A stretch of 64,000 nt of DNA from Mytilus galloprovincialis (taxonomy: Eukaryota > Mollusca > Bivalvia > Mytilida > Mytilidae): positions 73,463,497 through 73,527,496 of the forward strand of contig NC_134844.1 of the NCBI RefSeq assembly GCF_965363235.1, given 5' to 3'. The notes under the pieces are model-generated. The model was not told the origin of the DNA. It searched no databases and was given only the letters and a program-made list of their open reading frames with translations. Position numbers and translations under genes: made by a program. Positions 10,228-21,548 of the stretch are shown piece after piece; position 1 is the first letter of the stretch, and every line of letters starts with the position of its first letter.

Positions 10228-11816
10228 TTTATACTAAATGCATCAATAAATGCAGATAATGGATCTGGCTTCCAAGAGCAGTAATTTTCTAATTGGAAGT
10301 TTAATCTAGATGCAAACAAATCAATGTCTGGCCTTTGCCACAAAGTACATAATTGGTCAAAAACAGACCTTTTCAATTTCCATTCTAATTTGTCATCAAA
10401 TTCTCTAGATTTTTTGTCTGCTAGATTTTCTTTGCCTGCTATATGAGTGCATGTCAACCAGATGTCATTATCTTTACAAAACAACCAAATCTGTCTTGAA
10501 ATTGTATTGCAATCTATGGACTTTGTGCCGCCCATATTTGATATGTAGGCCACTGCCGTAGTATTGTCTGTAAGAACCTTCACATGCTTATTTATGATCA
10601 GATGCAGAAAGGATTTTAATGTATAATATATAGCTAATATTTCTAAATAATTTATGTGATTTTTTGATTCTTCATCTGTCCATCTACCTCCAATTTCATT
10701 ATCACTTAATATGCCACCCCATCCTAATAATGAGGCATCTGTTTGAATCACAATTTGTGGACTACCATGGCTTATATGTCTTAATTCAGTAGACACATTA
10801 GCAACCCACCATTCTAAATCTCCTTTCATCTGATTAGAAATAAGCATGCTTTGTTCAAAATCTCCTTTTGAGTTTTTTAAAGCTATAATTTTTTCCTTTT
10901 CAAGGTTACGATAAAACAATTTACCGAATTCAACGGCAGAAAAAGAGGAGACTATAAGTCCAATGACTTTTGCTACATCTCTAATCTTAGCTAAGTTTCT
11001 CTGCAGTAACCATTTACATTCTTTTACTAGGTTTTGTTTTTTGTCTGCCGTAAGGGTTATAATCATATTTTCTGAATCAATAATATTACCCAAGAATATA
11101 ATTTGTTTTGATGGTTGAAAAACAGATTTGTCTTCATGTATGACAAATCCTAATTTTGACATTAATTCAATTGTGTCATTTACATTTTTATTACATTCTT
11201 CTATAGTCTCTCCTAATAAAAGACTATCGTCTATGTAACCAACATTCACATGACCTAAAACTCTAAGACTAGAGTAAACAGGTTTTAATAATTTAGTAAA
11301 TATTCTAGGTGCGGAGGAAATCCCATTAGGTAAGCATGTGTATTGAAAAAGTTTTCCGTTCCAATAAAACCGTAAAAACTTTTGATGTTCCTCTGCAATT
11401 GGAACACTATAATAAGCATGTCTCAAATCAATAGAAGCCATAAATGATTTGCTAGTTACAAGTTTAATGGCACTTTCAAAAGTGTCCATTTTAAAATGAT
11501 GATACTCAATGTATTCATTCAACTTCTTAAGATTCAAAATCATTCTATATTCCCCATTCTTTTTTGGCCTTAAAAATATAGGCGATAAAAACTGGTCTTT
11601 CATTGACTGAACTTCTTTGATAACATCAATTGCCAGTAACTTTTGAATTTCATTTGAAACAATATCACTTTCTTTTGAGTTAAAGACAGATTTTACATTA
11701 AAAATGTCTTGCTTAGGTTCAACATTATCTATGAACTCTATATGACAATGGCTTACTATATCTAAAATAAATTTGTCAGAGGTAATTTTTTCCCATTCAT
11801 CGGAAAACTTTTTCAA
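9807..11816 (-). CDS. Reverse transcriptase / RNase H / methyltransferase-like protein (DIRS)
   Basis: The 669-residue frame begins with a DIRS/Ty3-like reverse transcriptase. It shows 'SPIFLRPKKNGEYRMILNLK' near residue 80, 'IDLRHAYYSVPI', 'LPNGISSAPRIFTKLL' and the catalytic 'YIDDSLLLG' near residue 195. RNase H follows ('IQTDASLLGWGG', then 'LTDNTTAVAYI' and 'HIAGKENLADKKSRE'). The last third, with 'DIDLFASRLNFQLENYCSW' and 'YLFPPFSLL', matches the domain next to RNase H in DIRS elements that resembles DNA N6-adenine methyltransferases; the role of that domain is unproven. It starts 41 bp after the gag-like frame and ends inside the recombinase frame. Confidence 0.88.
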   Translation of the reverse strand: MKKFSDEWEKITSDKFILDIVSHCHIEFIDNVEPKQDIFNVKSVFNSKESDIVSNEIQKLLAIDVIKEVQSMKDQFLSPIFLRPKKNGEYRMILNLKKLNEYIEYHHFKMDTFESAIKLVTSKSFMASIDLRHAYYSVPIAEEHQKFLRFYWNGKLFQYTCLPNGISSAPRIFTKLLKPVYSSLRVLGHVNVGYIDDSLLLGETIEECNKNVNDTIELMSKLGFVIHEDKSVFQPSKQIIFLGNIIDSENMIITLTADKKQNLVKECKWLLQRNLAKIRDVAKVIGLIVSSFSAVEFGKLFYRNLEKEKIIALKNSKGDFEQSMLISNQMKGDLEWWVANVSTELRHISHGSPQIVIQTDASLLGWGGILSDNEIGGRWTDEESKNHINYLEILAIYYTLKSFLHLIINKHVKVLTDNTTAVAYISNMGGTKSIDCNTISRQIWLFCKDNDIWLTCTHIAGKENLADKKSREFDDKLEWKLKRSVFDQLCTLWQRPDIDLFASRLNFQLENYCSWKPDPLSAFIDAFSINWSYFQFVYLFPPFSLLSRCIFKIREDGARGVVIAPFWQTQTWFPRLMQLLTDNPIVLPKNKKILNLPHDPQSVHPLHKKMKLIACLVSGVASENEDFLKKQPTYSCRLGNQVQRNSTKCISGNGSNIVTKNKLIAFKFL

Positions 11817-11857
11817 TACACCAGCTTTAAAACAATGACTTACTTCATTTGATGTAT

Positions 11858-13105
11858 CTAATACTTCTGTGGATTTCCTCCTCTCTGGGAGTTTTTTGGA
11901 ATAGGGCCGGAACCTCGACCTCTTCCTCCTCGGAAGCCACCTCTTCCTCCACGGTAGCCACCTCTGCTAAAAGTACCTCTGTGGCCTCCTCTACCACCTC
12001 TGAAGAAGCCTCCGCCTCTACCTCTGCCACTACCAAACTTCAACTTGTTTCCAACTTTGGAACAATCTTCAATGTCCTTTGCAACTTTAGAGACATCATC
12101 TCCAAAAAGGTTGTTTGTGTAAGGAACAGAGTGTGAGCAGAGAGGCACATATTCTGCCATCATTTCGGGCTTTAAAAAATCCCTTCTAGTCATATTCAAT
12201 TGGCGGTTTGCATGGCCCAACAAAGCCAATACATCATTACATTTGTCAATGTATTCTCCACTACCAGAGTTACCATTGGCATTGTTGTTTTCGTCAATAG
12301 CCATTTTGTTGACAGTTTTTGTTAGAATTGTTGCTGCTTTTACAATAGTTCTTTCAAGAAATTGTAATTTTTTATCAGCAGATTGTGCTCCTGGTGAAAT
12401 TACATTCCACATGAGTTGGTTTATTCTTACAATAGATAAACCTTCACAATTTTCAGGTCTTGCATTATTTTCATCTTTAGTTAACTCAGAGTATTGTTCC
12501 TCATTCATACCATTCCTGAACAACTCATTGACATTATTTGCCAAGACCTCATCAATTTTGACATCACAAAGTTCTTGAACCTTACATCTCTTAGACATAG
12601 ATGAAAACCTATTATCATCTTTGTTCTGCTTCTTAGCAGGTGGTTCACTTTCATTGTCTACATTTTCCCCATCATCATGGGGGTTTTCTTCACCTTCATC
12701 ATAATTATCATCATAATTATTACCCTCGTCATATTCTTCAATGTCTTGTACCCGGTCTTTTAAAGACCTTATATCGTCAGATTGTCTTTTCTGACCTTCT
12801 TGGATTGAGACTAACATTGACATGATTGCATCATGATTGTCTACTTTTGCAGAGGTAGAAGGGCCAGGGTTTTGAGTTTCATTACTATTAACCTTCGCTG
12901 GTTTCTTACCCTTTACACTTGAAGTGTTTGCTCCGCCACTCGCGGAAGCTTTCGACTTTGTCGACTCATGTTTCCTTTTACCAGCCGCGCTGGAAACGGA
13001 ATTTATCTTCTCGGACAGAAGCTCATCTTCGTCCGTATTACTGATGTCTTCAAGTGAAGACTTTCTTTTTGAGGCGGACCCCTTTTCGATCATTTTCTCC
13101 GCCAT
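11858..13105 (-). CDS. Gag-like RGG-rich protein (DIRS)
   Basis: The 415-residue first frame of the element has a charged, low-complexity N-terminal half (S/K-rich, then D/E/N-rich around 140-170) and a predicted helical middle (about 185-340). Its C-terminal tail (about 353-410) is made of RGG/GRG repeats that would bind RNA or DNA. The order and position fit the gag-like first protein of DIRS elements, whose sequences are poorly conserved. No zinc knuckle is seen. The start at 13105 is the first ATG of the frame, close to the 5' terminal repeat. The antisense serine/threonine-rich frame over the tail is a shadow of the RGG repeats. Confidence 0.8.
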   Translation of the reverse strand: MAEKMIEKGSASKRKSSLEDISNTDEDELLSEKINSVSSAAGKRKHESTKSKASASGGANTSSVKGKKPAKVNSNETQNPGPSTSAKVDNHDAIMSMLVSIQEGQKRQSDDIRSLKDRVQDIEEYDEGNNYDDNYDEGEENPHDDGENVDNESEPPAKKQNKDDNRFSSMSKRCKVQELCDVKIDEVLANNVNELFRNGMNEEQYSELTKDENNARPENCEGLSIVRINQLMWNVISPGAQSADKKLQFLERTIVKAATILTKTVNKMAIDENNNANGNSGSGEYIDKCNDVLALLGHANRQLNMTRRDFLKPEMMAEYVPLCSHSVPYTNNLFGDDVSKVAKDIEDCSKVGNKLKFGSGRGRGGGFFRGGRGGHRGTFSRGGYRGGRGGFRGGRGRGSGPIPKNSQRGGNPQKY

Positions 13106-13319
13106 GTGTTTTCTTTATAACCGGTTTACGGCAAAGTGCCGAAACCAGGTGAAAGTCGTAAATTTTTACCGAATTACATCCGGTGATTACTAACTTTTAT
13201 TTATCTTATATCAAATTTTATTAATTATAAAATGAATACCAACTACGTTGGTTTAATATTTAATCTGAAGTTAGGACAATTCAAACTACGTCCGAACTGC
13301 CCAAGAGCTATCAGCACAC

Positions 13320-13383
13320 TGAAGTTCACACATGCGCAGCACAATCTCATTTGGTCCCGGAAGTGTTACAACGAAATAAAATT
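13320..13383. repeat. DIRS 5' terminal repeat (outer end)
   Basis: It contains 'CACACATGCGCAGCACAATC' and 'TTGGTCCCGGAAGTGTTACA'. The first block is complementary to 8674-8707 and the second to 8896-8936. It marks the right-hand limit of the element. Confidence 0.82.
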
Positions 13384-13940
13384 GATACACATGATACAGG
13401 TAAATAGCACGTCAGCATTCATGATTGAGGTAAAAATATATTATCACTCGCGAGAAAAATTCATATTTTCACCGGATTTTTCGCAAAGAATTTACCATAC
13501 ATAATTTAGGTAAATACTAGTAGATGGACGTACTGTTCAAGACCGGACAAAATAACTAGCGCAAGTGAAAGTTCAAATGTTCAAAACATGAAAACTCGCA
13601 TTGTTTAAGACGGGGAAGTCAAATCTTAATTCTTTTATTGTTTTCACATCACTTTTTAGAACTTGATGTATTCTTTAGACTCCGGTCTTATTAAATTCTA
13701 AAGACTGACATCGGATTCTCTTGTGTGGTTTCAGTTGATCAGATGTACTAACGTTTATCCAAAATATTTTCCCATTTCAATTGTTCAAATTCAAATTATT
13801 TAATCCCATAAATCATGTAAATGCTTGTACAATAATGACATATTATTTAATCAGTAAAGAAAACTAACAATGTTTCTAGATAGATAGATAGATTATGTAC
13901 AGACAATATTTTGGGTCCCTTTATATTTTTTTGTTCGGTG
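13384..13940. other. AT-rich stretch without a gene
   Basis: This lies inside the CACTA-like element, just outside the DIRS end. Only short frames are present and no family was recognised. A short GATA microsatellite lies at about 13881-13892. Confidence 0.6.
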
Positions 13941-13969
13941 TGAGCCGAGGCTCCATGTTGAAGGCCAAG

Positions 13970-14115
13970 GAGCGGATCCAGCCATTTTAAAAAGGAGTTG
14001 TTACTAACCCAGGACAAAGGGGGGTTCCAATTACATGTACCCATTCAAATGCCTTGATCGTCCAAAAAAGGGGGTTCAAACCCTCGGAACCCCCCCCCCC
14101 TTGGATCCGCGCCTG
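13970..14115. mobile_element. GGCGGATCC-type MITE
   Basis: It reads 'GGAGCGGATCCAGCCATTTT' at the left and 'CCTTGGATCCGCGCCTGAGG' at the right, inverted ends shared with 20034-20196 and 60854-60989. The interior has G-runs, 'CCCATTCAAATGCCTTGATC' and 'GTTCAAACCCTCGGAACCCC'. It is non-coding. Confidence 0.7.
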
Positions 14116-14498
14116 AGGCTATACATTGACCTATAATGGTTTAGTGCGTTATACATGTATGACTTTGTAATGCTTATTGTGTTTATGGAAAACAATGGGA
14201 AAATGTTGCTTAACATCTTGGGATATATATTAAGAAGGCATTTATTCAAAAGCAGATAGAATTGATTTGTAGAAAAACATGAATATTAAAGGGCAGATGA
14301 TCAACTATTATAGTACAAGTCTTTGATTAACCACAATATTATATTTGTCATCACTGACGTATCAATGTTGCTTTTGTATACATGGTATAAAAATCCAACT
14401 TGGGTTTCTCATCTGAACTTGTTTACACGGTGTTACATTATCTAATATAGCTAGGCCTGTTATAGGTTTTTCATTATCACACTTATGGGGAACTGATT

Positions 14499-14660
14499 TT
14501 GCTCATTGTTGAAGGATGTACAGTTACTAACAATTACATCACTTCACTTGAAGTTCCTCCATCGTTCAATTTTCATCCATGGAGATCCCTGTCTTGGTTT
14601 ACGGTTGATGGTTGTCTTATTGAAATTCATACCACATCTCCTTATTCTGGTTATCATACA
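14499..14660 (+). repeat. SINE-like family, 3' piece
   Basis: It contains 'GCTCATTGTTGAAGGATGTA', 'GGTTGTCTTATTGAAATTCA' and 'TACCACATCTCC', the 3' half of the family that is complete at 14708-15030. It lies directly upstream of that copy, so the two may be a tandem pair. Confidence 0.6.
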
Positions 14661-14707
14661 GTATACATGTTATACCAATGTCCCAGGTTAGTGGGAGGGT
14701 TGGGAAC

Positions 14708-15030
14708 TCGCTAACATGTTTAACCCCGCCACATTATTTATGTATGTGCCTGTCCCAAGTCAGTAGCCTGTAATTCAGTAGTTGTCGTTTGTTTATGTGT
14801 TACATATTTGTTTTTCGTTCATTTTTTTAAATAAATAAGGTCGTTAGTTTTCTCGTTTGAATTGTTTTACATTGTCTTATCAGGGCCTTTTATAGCTGAC
14901 TATGTGGTATGGGCTTTCCTCATTGTTGAAGGCCGTACGGTTACCTTAAATTGTTAATGCTTGTGTCATTTTGGTCTTTTGTGGATAGTTGTCTCATTGG
15001 CAATCATACCACATCTTCTTTTTTATATGT
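14708..15030 (+). repeat. SINE-like family, near-complete copy
   Basis: It starts at 'AACATGTTTAACCCCGCC' and runs through 'GTGCCTGTCCCAAGTCAG', 'GTTTTTCGTTCATTTTTTTA', 'GTTGAAGGCCGTACGGTTA' and 'GTTGTCTCATTGGCAATCA' to 'TACCACATCTTCTTTTTT'. This is the reference copy for the pieces at 6.3, 36.1, 52.6, 58.0, 58.3, 61.3 and 63.7 kb. No pol III boxes are clear, so it could be a SINE or a short LINE-tail family. Confidence 0.75.
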
Positions 15031-18000
15031 TATACAAGACTAAAATACCTAGTATTATCAAATTAATTATAACAATTGTTAATAGTTGTCAGACTTTTGT
15101 TATCAAAAAGCAGCTACTGTACATGTGTATAATCAAGATGTAGACATGATCACTGGTGTCATATGTAAACAAGAGTGACTGTGCAAATGCTGAAATGTCA
15201 TCTCTGCTTTGCCTACATGTATGAAGGTTTTACTACATGTACAAGTATCACACAAACTTTCAATTTTCATTAACCTTTGAAAATGAAGTTGCAGTCAAAT
15301 TAACCATGCCAGACAGATGATGTACACCCTACAAACTGACTTATAAACCCATGATACCCAAAATTTAGTGATTTATACTGTGAAAGAGATTTAACATTCT
15401 TAACATCCAAACCATGAAAACTAACTTATGAATATCCAATAATATGCCAAAAATAGTGATCCTATACATGTCTTGCATGTACATGTAGTTTATACTGTAG
15501 CATCTGAGAAACATTTGGAAATAGATCAAACCACAAAAACTAAGCATTGTTCAATGAACCATGACATTTTCATTGGGGTCAAAGTCTGATGTAATTCTTG
15601 CAATTAGACATATTCACCTTACACTCATTTCATAAACCAAATATAATTGACCTACTTTTCCTACTGCTTGTAGTATTTTTAAACATGTGTGAGAAACAAA
15701 CTTGACAAATTACATGTAACTGAAGTAACCTTAATCACTGATCCATGATCAGGCCAACCCTGCCTGACAGACACTGAGACATGTACACCTTTCAAAATAC
15801 CATAATAATTAATCCAGTAACTCAATTAATATACATACGTTATACATTTAAGACTTCAAGTGTATTTCACTGTGACTGTTCAAACAGTAATATTTTTTTG
15901 TAAACAGTTACATGTACATGTAGTGTACCATGAAAACTAGGTGAAGTGCAATGAACAAATCAATAACAGAAACTTCATAACATTTTAAAGGAAGTATCCA
16001 GGCATTTCAGCTTCAAAAATGTATCTGGTGAAGCTGAAATACAAAACGGTACGCTGTAGCCACTGCCAGATTGTAATACATATTTCTTGGCTTGCATGCA
16101 TGTACTTCATGTACTTCAACTTTTGTTGCAGGAGGGATAATAAAATTATACTTTAATGTACGTGCATGTTTTATTTGTTTTAAAAACCATGAACACTTGG
16201 CCACTAACATGACTAATCATGCTAATTAAGATTTTTATTTAATTCTAATTCAGACTTTAATAATTTAAGTACAGCAAGCAGTCATTTGACTCTAAACAAT
16301 TGACACGGACTGCACGAGACCCTCATAGTTGGTTAAGATCTTTTTACACACCCTGGACATGCTGGCGGTAGTTAACAATTGCAATGCCAACATAAACTTC
16401 AGATGTGATATACATGTACTGTTTTGTTAATTTCACTGAAACTAGAAATTCACATTATCCATATTGTTATTATATTAAAATGACTGATTATCCCCTTATT
16501 AAAAGTATTCATGAATTCAGATATGATGCACTATTATTAGTAGTATTCACTGAAACTATGCATTTTCATTATTCCAAATTGCTATTTCAAATGAATAGTT
16601 ATCCTGGGTATTCATGGAATTCAGAAATAATGTACATGTATGATTGCACTATTAATATTCACTGCAACTACGACATGTACGAAATTTTGTTATTCCAAAT
16701 TCACAATTGATCATGTTAATCCAAGGTAATTAGTCCTCCAGTAATGTGGTCCTCCTTTAATACAATTTGTAATTTTCCTATTTGTACAAGGCACAATTTT
16801 CTTCTTGTCCAATTTAATCAGAACATCACATTATCATCATGGAATAATGCTGCACGCCATATTAATAATTTCCAAAAACAATAGATAACTAGCATTAAAT
16901 AATGAATTAATCCATTGTTTCACAATTTGCAGCTATACAGCGACTCAGTGACATCTATATTTTCTATGCATCAAAGTGCACATGTACTAGCAGGTGTCAT
17001 ATTCTATTAAAGTGGGAATCATGGTCAAACCAATACATATTCAGTATGATTCTACAAAATAAAATATACATTTACACTCAAGTGCAGTAAATGTTTAACT
17101 AATAATAAATATATAATACTACATGTAAATACATTGTGCAATAATAAGAAAGTTAATTACAATAACTGTATTTACCTAGATAAAACTAGCACTTCTCATT
17201 TGATTGACCAAAAAATTCTAGCACTAATACAATTCTATTTTCAAGTCCCTATTAACAAGAAAAATAAATCTTTTAAGGGGGTCTAAATTCTATATAGTGT
17301 TGTCTTTTTTCCTGCATTAATGATTTGTTAAGTGTGATTGTGTACTTTCATTGAAGGGTTACTGTCTCATTGAGGCTCACACCATACTTTTTTTCATCAA
17401 TTCTTTAAAGTCAGACATCATGGACATAGTTATTCCTCTCTAAAACACAACAGGTTATTTCTTTTGTTTATTTTAATTATGTTTATGATTTAATATGAAA
17501 TATATTGATACTACAAACATGACAAACAAAAGTTTAAGGAACGAAAAAATAAAATAAATAAATGCCCTGTTACTATATACATGTAGATGATATTGACTTT
17601 ACCTTTGTTCAGTGCATACAATGAATAAACCTTTGTGATGTAAAAATATTGTTCCAAGACTTAACCATCCCAGTTAATGTTTTAAATCCTTGAGTTTAAT
17701 AATTTTTACATCTTTTGTGTTACCCTGAATACTTGTTACTTATTCATTTGTTATAACAGCTTGCATTAAATAATGCTTTGCAGCTCACTTTTTTATTTAA
17801 TTTAGTTATTTACCCAATTTTATTTTAATAAATCAATATTCAGATTACTTTTAAAATTTGCATTTTAATATCCAAAATAATATATATCCTGCTGTTTCAT
17901 ATTTTTCTTAAATTATAATTTGTTTTGAAAAAGTTATCAAAATTTTGAAGAGGACAATTTTAATCATGATAATTTGTGAACATTATTATAAAATTGTATC

Positions 18001-19406
18001 ATTATACCAATGACAGATTAAATATCATCCCCCAGGGCAATAAACTATTGTGTCTTAATTGGTATATTAGCTAGATCATGTATATAAGAATTTCTGATTA
18101 TTACCTATCGCATATCCAGTGTTAACATCCTGATTATTACCTATTTTAATGTCACATTTGCATGGTCATATTCAGTAAATACAAATATTTTAATTGTTAA
18201 TTTTGAATTTGAATTAAAAAAAAATGTTTTAGACTAAATTAGTACTAAATTAGTAGATACAACACATACAATGCAGTTAACACAGTAAATTTTATGAGAA
18301 CTTACTGGATAATACTATATCTATAAAAAATATTTTGAGCTTCATAAAATACTTTAAAAAAGTTTATACCATGTTATCATAAAAAAATATGCATACAGAT
18401 AGATTTTTTTGTTATGTTTTCCTGACATATTGAATGTTTACATAAAATAATTATCATGATTATGTAAAAAATGCAAAAAATCTGCAGTCGTATGTGAATG
18501 CACATGATCAAAGGAGATGTGGGATATATCAATGATGCATCAACCCAAAAGTTTAATAGGCAACAATAAAGTAACCAAAACACAATTTAATGTGTGTCGA
18601 AAAATATATATGACTTATGATTAGAAGGTCCTTAATCATTGCGGAATAAATATAATGACCATTGAATGTTACTACTTGTAAGTTAGATAACATGTATGGC
18701 ACAAATGAATTTTGAAAAACAATGCTAACAGGGCACAATTTATATAAAAATTTCACATGAAAATATATAGTTTGGGTTCAAAGTATTAACAAATTATAGT
18801 GATTTAATATAAATTCTATGTTAAATCTAAAAAGAATAAAATTATGATGCTAGCTTTGCTCTTTTAATATGTGTTTTTTAAACAATGTAGTACATGATAA
18901 AACAATTACTAATTGAATTAGCACAATTTGTTTAATCAACTGTGTTTAAATGGCAACTGTTTATGACTCTGTGCCTTGTTTCAGGAACATTAATTTAATA
19001 ATATTGTTTTATTTTGATGATTAATGCTATTTTAAACCATTTTTTAAAATATTTATTCACTTTCAATGCCTGGCATATGCATGCTATTATCAAATATATT
19101 AATGTTTTGTTGTCCATGATTTGAGAATTATTTAAAATCTAAATGAAAATGGACACTTGCTAAATATTAAAGTCACTATTTAATCTTAAAGTTAATAATT
19201 TTTTTAACATTTTATGATCAAATCATATGTGTTTGTACTATGCATGTTTTTTTTTTATCGAAATCGTGACGTCACAATGCATTCTAAATAGAACAAAAAC
19301 TATCAGTTGATGAAGCAAAACTAGGGAAATACTAGTAATCCAGCATAAGCATGATAAGAAACACATTTATATGGATACGTACATGTAAAGATCGGTTGGT
19401 TGTTGG
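15031..19406. other. 4.4 kb AT-rich interior of the CACTA-like element, no gene seen
   Basis: The sequence is strongly AT-rich, with many TACATGTA-type palindromic hexamers and octamers, especially at 15.1-16.7 kb. Only short frames without family features occur on either strand. No transposase motif and no RNA gene was recognised. Confidence 0.6.
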
Positions 19407-19642
19407 TTATAAAATGTCCAGTGACAAGTATTTCATGCAAATTTATGACCCGAGTTAGCAATACATTAACATACAATATGTACACTACATGATGTATAGG
19501 TCAGCATGGTCAGTGGCAGATCCATTATAAAATGTCCAGTGACAAGTATTTCATGCAAATTTATGACCCGAGTTAGCAATACATTAACATACAATATGTA
19601 CACTACATGATGTATAGGTCAGCATGGTCAGTGGCAGATCCA
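19407..19642 (+). repeat. 118-bp perfect tandem duplication
   Basis: The block starting 'TTATAAAATGTCCAGTGACA' at 19407 is repeated identically at 19525 (offset 118), through 'GGTCAGTGGCAGATCCA'. Identity of the two copies implies a recent event or an assembly artefact. The repeated unit ends within the start of the MITE that follows. Confidence 0.9.
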
Positions 19643-19765
19643 GAACTTTTCATAAGGTACAGGGCCCCTGACTGCCCTTAGGGGCACGGATCCAGTCATG
19701 CTTGAGTGATTCCCTATATAATCGACCAAATTATTCCCACAAAAAAGGGGAAGATATAGAGTAAC
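19629..19765. mobile_element. GGCGGATC-ended MITE relic
   Basis: It starts 'CAGTGGCAGATCCAGAAC' and holds 'GGGCCCCTGACTGCCCTTAG' and 'CTATATAATCGACCA', which parallel the copy at 5948-6092. The right end is not clear. Confidence 0.5.
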
Positions 19766-20033
19766 CCTTTATGTATTCCACTCAGGGTGATGTATGCAAA
19801 ATAATTAAGGGAATACATGACATACACATGATAATAGGGGGAGGGGGGACGGTGTCCTTCATGACTTTCAATGATTTATTATGAAGCACAACTTTAACAT
19901 TGAAGCTTAAAGGTGGCTCAAAGCTTATATTTTTCCTGGAACATGCAACTATGCACGAGTGTGGTAATATAGAACGTCGATTCATAGCTATATATAGCCT
20001 ATCGGAGTATCTCAATATAGATCCCGTAGGATC

Positions 20034-20196
20034 AGTGGCGGATCCAGCCATTCTAAAAAGGGGGGGGTCCAACCCAGAACGAAACAGGGGGAGGGGGGGG
20101 GGTCCAACTATATGTCGCCATTTAAATGCATTGATCGGCCAAAACAAAGGAGGTTCGAACCCTTGGAACCCCCCCTCCTTTTGGATCCGCCAATGA
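20034..20196. mobile_element. GGCGGATCC-type MITE
   Basis: The ends are inverted: 'CAGTGGCGGATCCAGCC' on the left and 'TTTTGGATCCGCCAATG' on the right. The interior has long G-runs and 'CCATTTAAATGCATTGATCG'. It is the best-preserved of the family in the window. The proline-rich frames across it are G-run artefacts. Confidence 0.78.
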
Positions 20197-20349
20197 GAAC
20201 ACATTGTAAGGTCTGTAAGCCGACAAATGTGCACATTTTCCCTTCAAAATTATGAATCCATGATTATTCGATAGACATGCTTTAAAATATTGATAATTTC
20301 TACTCACCGATTGTATTTTCCAGCTCAGATTATTGAACATGTGGTCTAA

Positions 20350-20790
20350 CATCTGTAGTTACCTGTGTAAAAATATAGTTTGCCGACCTGAGGTCCCGGT
20401 TTTTTTGTTTTTTTGCCGACAAAAAATTAAAGTGGATAAATCGTTTACGGTGAAGAATTGTTTTCCGTTTTTAATGAAACTTGACAGATTTTACTAATTA
20501 TTTTTTTAATCATCGGAAATGTCCCTCTTGGTGTAATTCGAATTAAAACGGGTTTATTATGCTGTACAATATTGGTAACTTAGTCATAATCTTTAAATTT
20601 ATTTCAGGTACAGCCTTGTACATTTTTCTATTGCGCAGAATTTATCAAATATGAATTTGAATGAATCCATTATCATCTTCTCATTCTTCTGCAATAATAT
20701 TAAAACTCTATTTTTAACGAAAGCTTCTGGTTTTTAAAACCAGCTATGAACGAAAATGTTATAAAAAACATATTATAAAATAAAAAGTAA
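20350..20790. other. Stretch without a gene
   Basis: AT-rich sequence inside the CACTA-like element. No coding, RNA gene or known repeat end was recognised. Confidence 0.5.
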
Positions 20791-20799
20791 GGATATCAA

Positions 20800-20965
20800 A
20801 AGGATTATTTAAAGTCAAACGCACATGACTGTCAAAAATGAACGGACAATGCTACGGCAATAAATGGAAAACGACAAAAGACAAACAACGATCGCAAAAT
20901 AAGTGAATAAACAGCAAAACAAGTTTACAATCGCACGATAGACGATAATAGTATAAGTAATGGAC
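20800..20965 (+). repeat. Interspersed repeat fragment
   Basis: 'CACATGACTGTCAAAAATGA', 'ACGGACAATGCTACGGC' and 'ACGACAAAAGACAAACAACG' resemble other short bivalve interspersed repeats. The assignment is from memory of the sequence style rather than a second full copy in this window. Confidence 0.4.
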
Positions 20966-21009
20966 TATTTCACAACAAAATCAAATCTTGAGAGTCGGGT
21001 GAGACGTGA

Positions 21010-21548
21010 TTTTTTTTTTACACTGATGGACTACCGTTACGCTAAAATATTTGTATTAAAACATTTACCGACTGTATCAACCTATGAAGTGTTTGTTTTA
21101 AACATTTAACGACTGTGTCAACCTTTTATAAGTTGTAATAAACATTTAATGACTGTGCCAACCTTTAGAAAGTTGTAACAACCATTTAACGACTGTCTCA
21201 ACTCTAAAAACGTTGTGACAAACATTTTTTGACTGCATCAACGTCTGAAAAGTTGACACAAACAAATTTTAACTGTCCCAACTATTAAAAGGTTGGGACG
21301 GACATTATGCAACTGCCACAACTATTAGAAAGACTGTAATAAATAGATTTTGACTGTGACAACACCGTAAACCACTGCAACAGTTCTGAAATGACTGATG
21401 GTAGCATTTTTTGACTTTCACAACCCGTAGAAAAGTTGGGACAGACATAAATGAACTGTTGCAACGAAATGTGACAGATTTGACAGTCATTACTTGTCTT
21501 TTACAGACTAAGACAGTCGTACAACGACTGTTACTGGTATGGGCAGTT
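21010..21548 (-). repeat. Right subterminal repeat array of the CACTA-like element
   Basis: A run of ~40-bp units such as 'ACATTTAACGACTGTGTCAA' then 'CC' and 'AAAGTTGTAAC' repeats about twelve times, in mirror orientation to the left array. The motif pair ACTGTNNCAAC / GTTGTAACA is shared with the left array. Together the two arrays make the ends strongly foldback-capable. Confidence 0.8.

Larger units (their letters stand above)
8585..13383 (-). mobile_element. DIRS-type tyrosine-recombinase retroelement, looks whole
   Basis: On the minus strand the element runs from about 13383 to 8585. Three uninterrupted frames encode a gag-like protein, a reverse transcriptase/RNase H/methyltransferase-like protein and a tyrosine recombinase. 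Ends are inverted, not direct: the 13320-13383 sequence is complementary in part to 8661-8710. An internal complementary region at 8814-8936 joins complements of both outer ends, the DIRS circle-junction hallmark. There is no target duplication, as expected. It looks complete with no evident breaks in the three frames and is probably young. It inserted into the CACTA-like element. Confidence 0.9.

Noticed and set aside
11849-12136. Serine/threonine-rich plus-strand protein
   Set aside because: It is the antisense shadow of the RGG-repeat tail of the gag-like frame.
19782-20234. 150-codon minus-strand frame with 'GFEPPLF' and proline runs
   Set aside because: It reads through the G-runs of a MITE; similar frames appear in every copy of that MITE.
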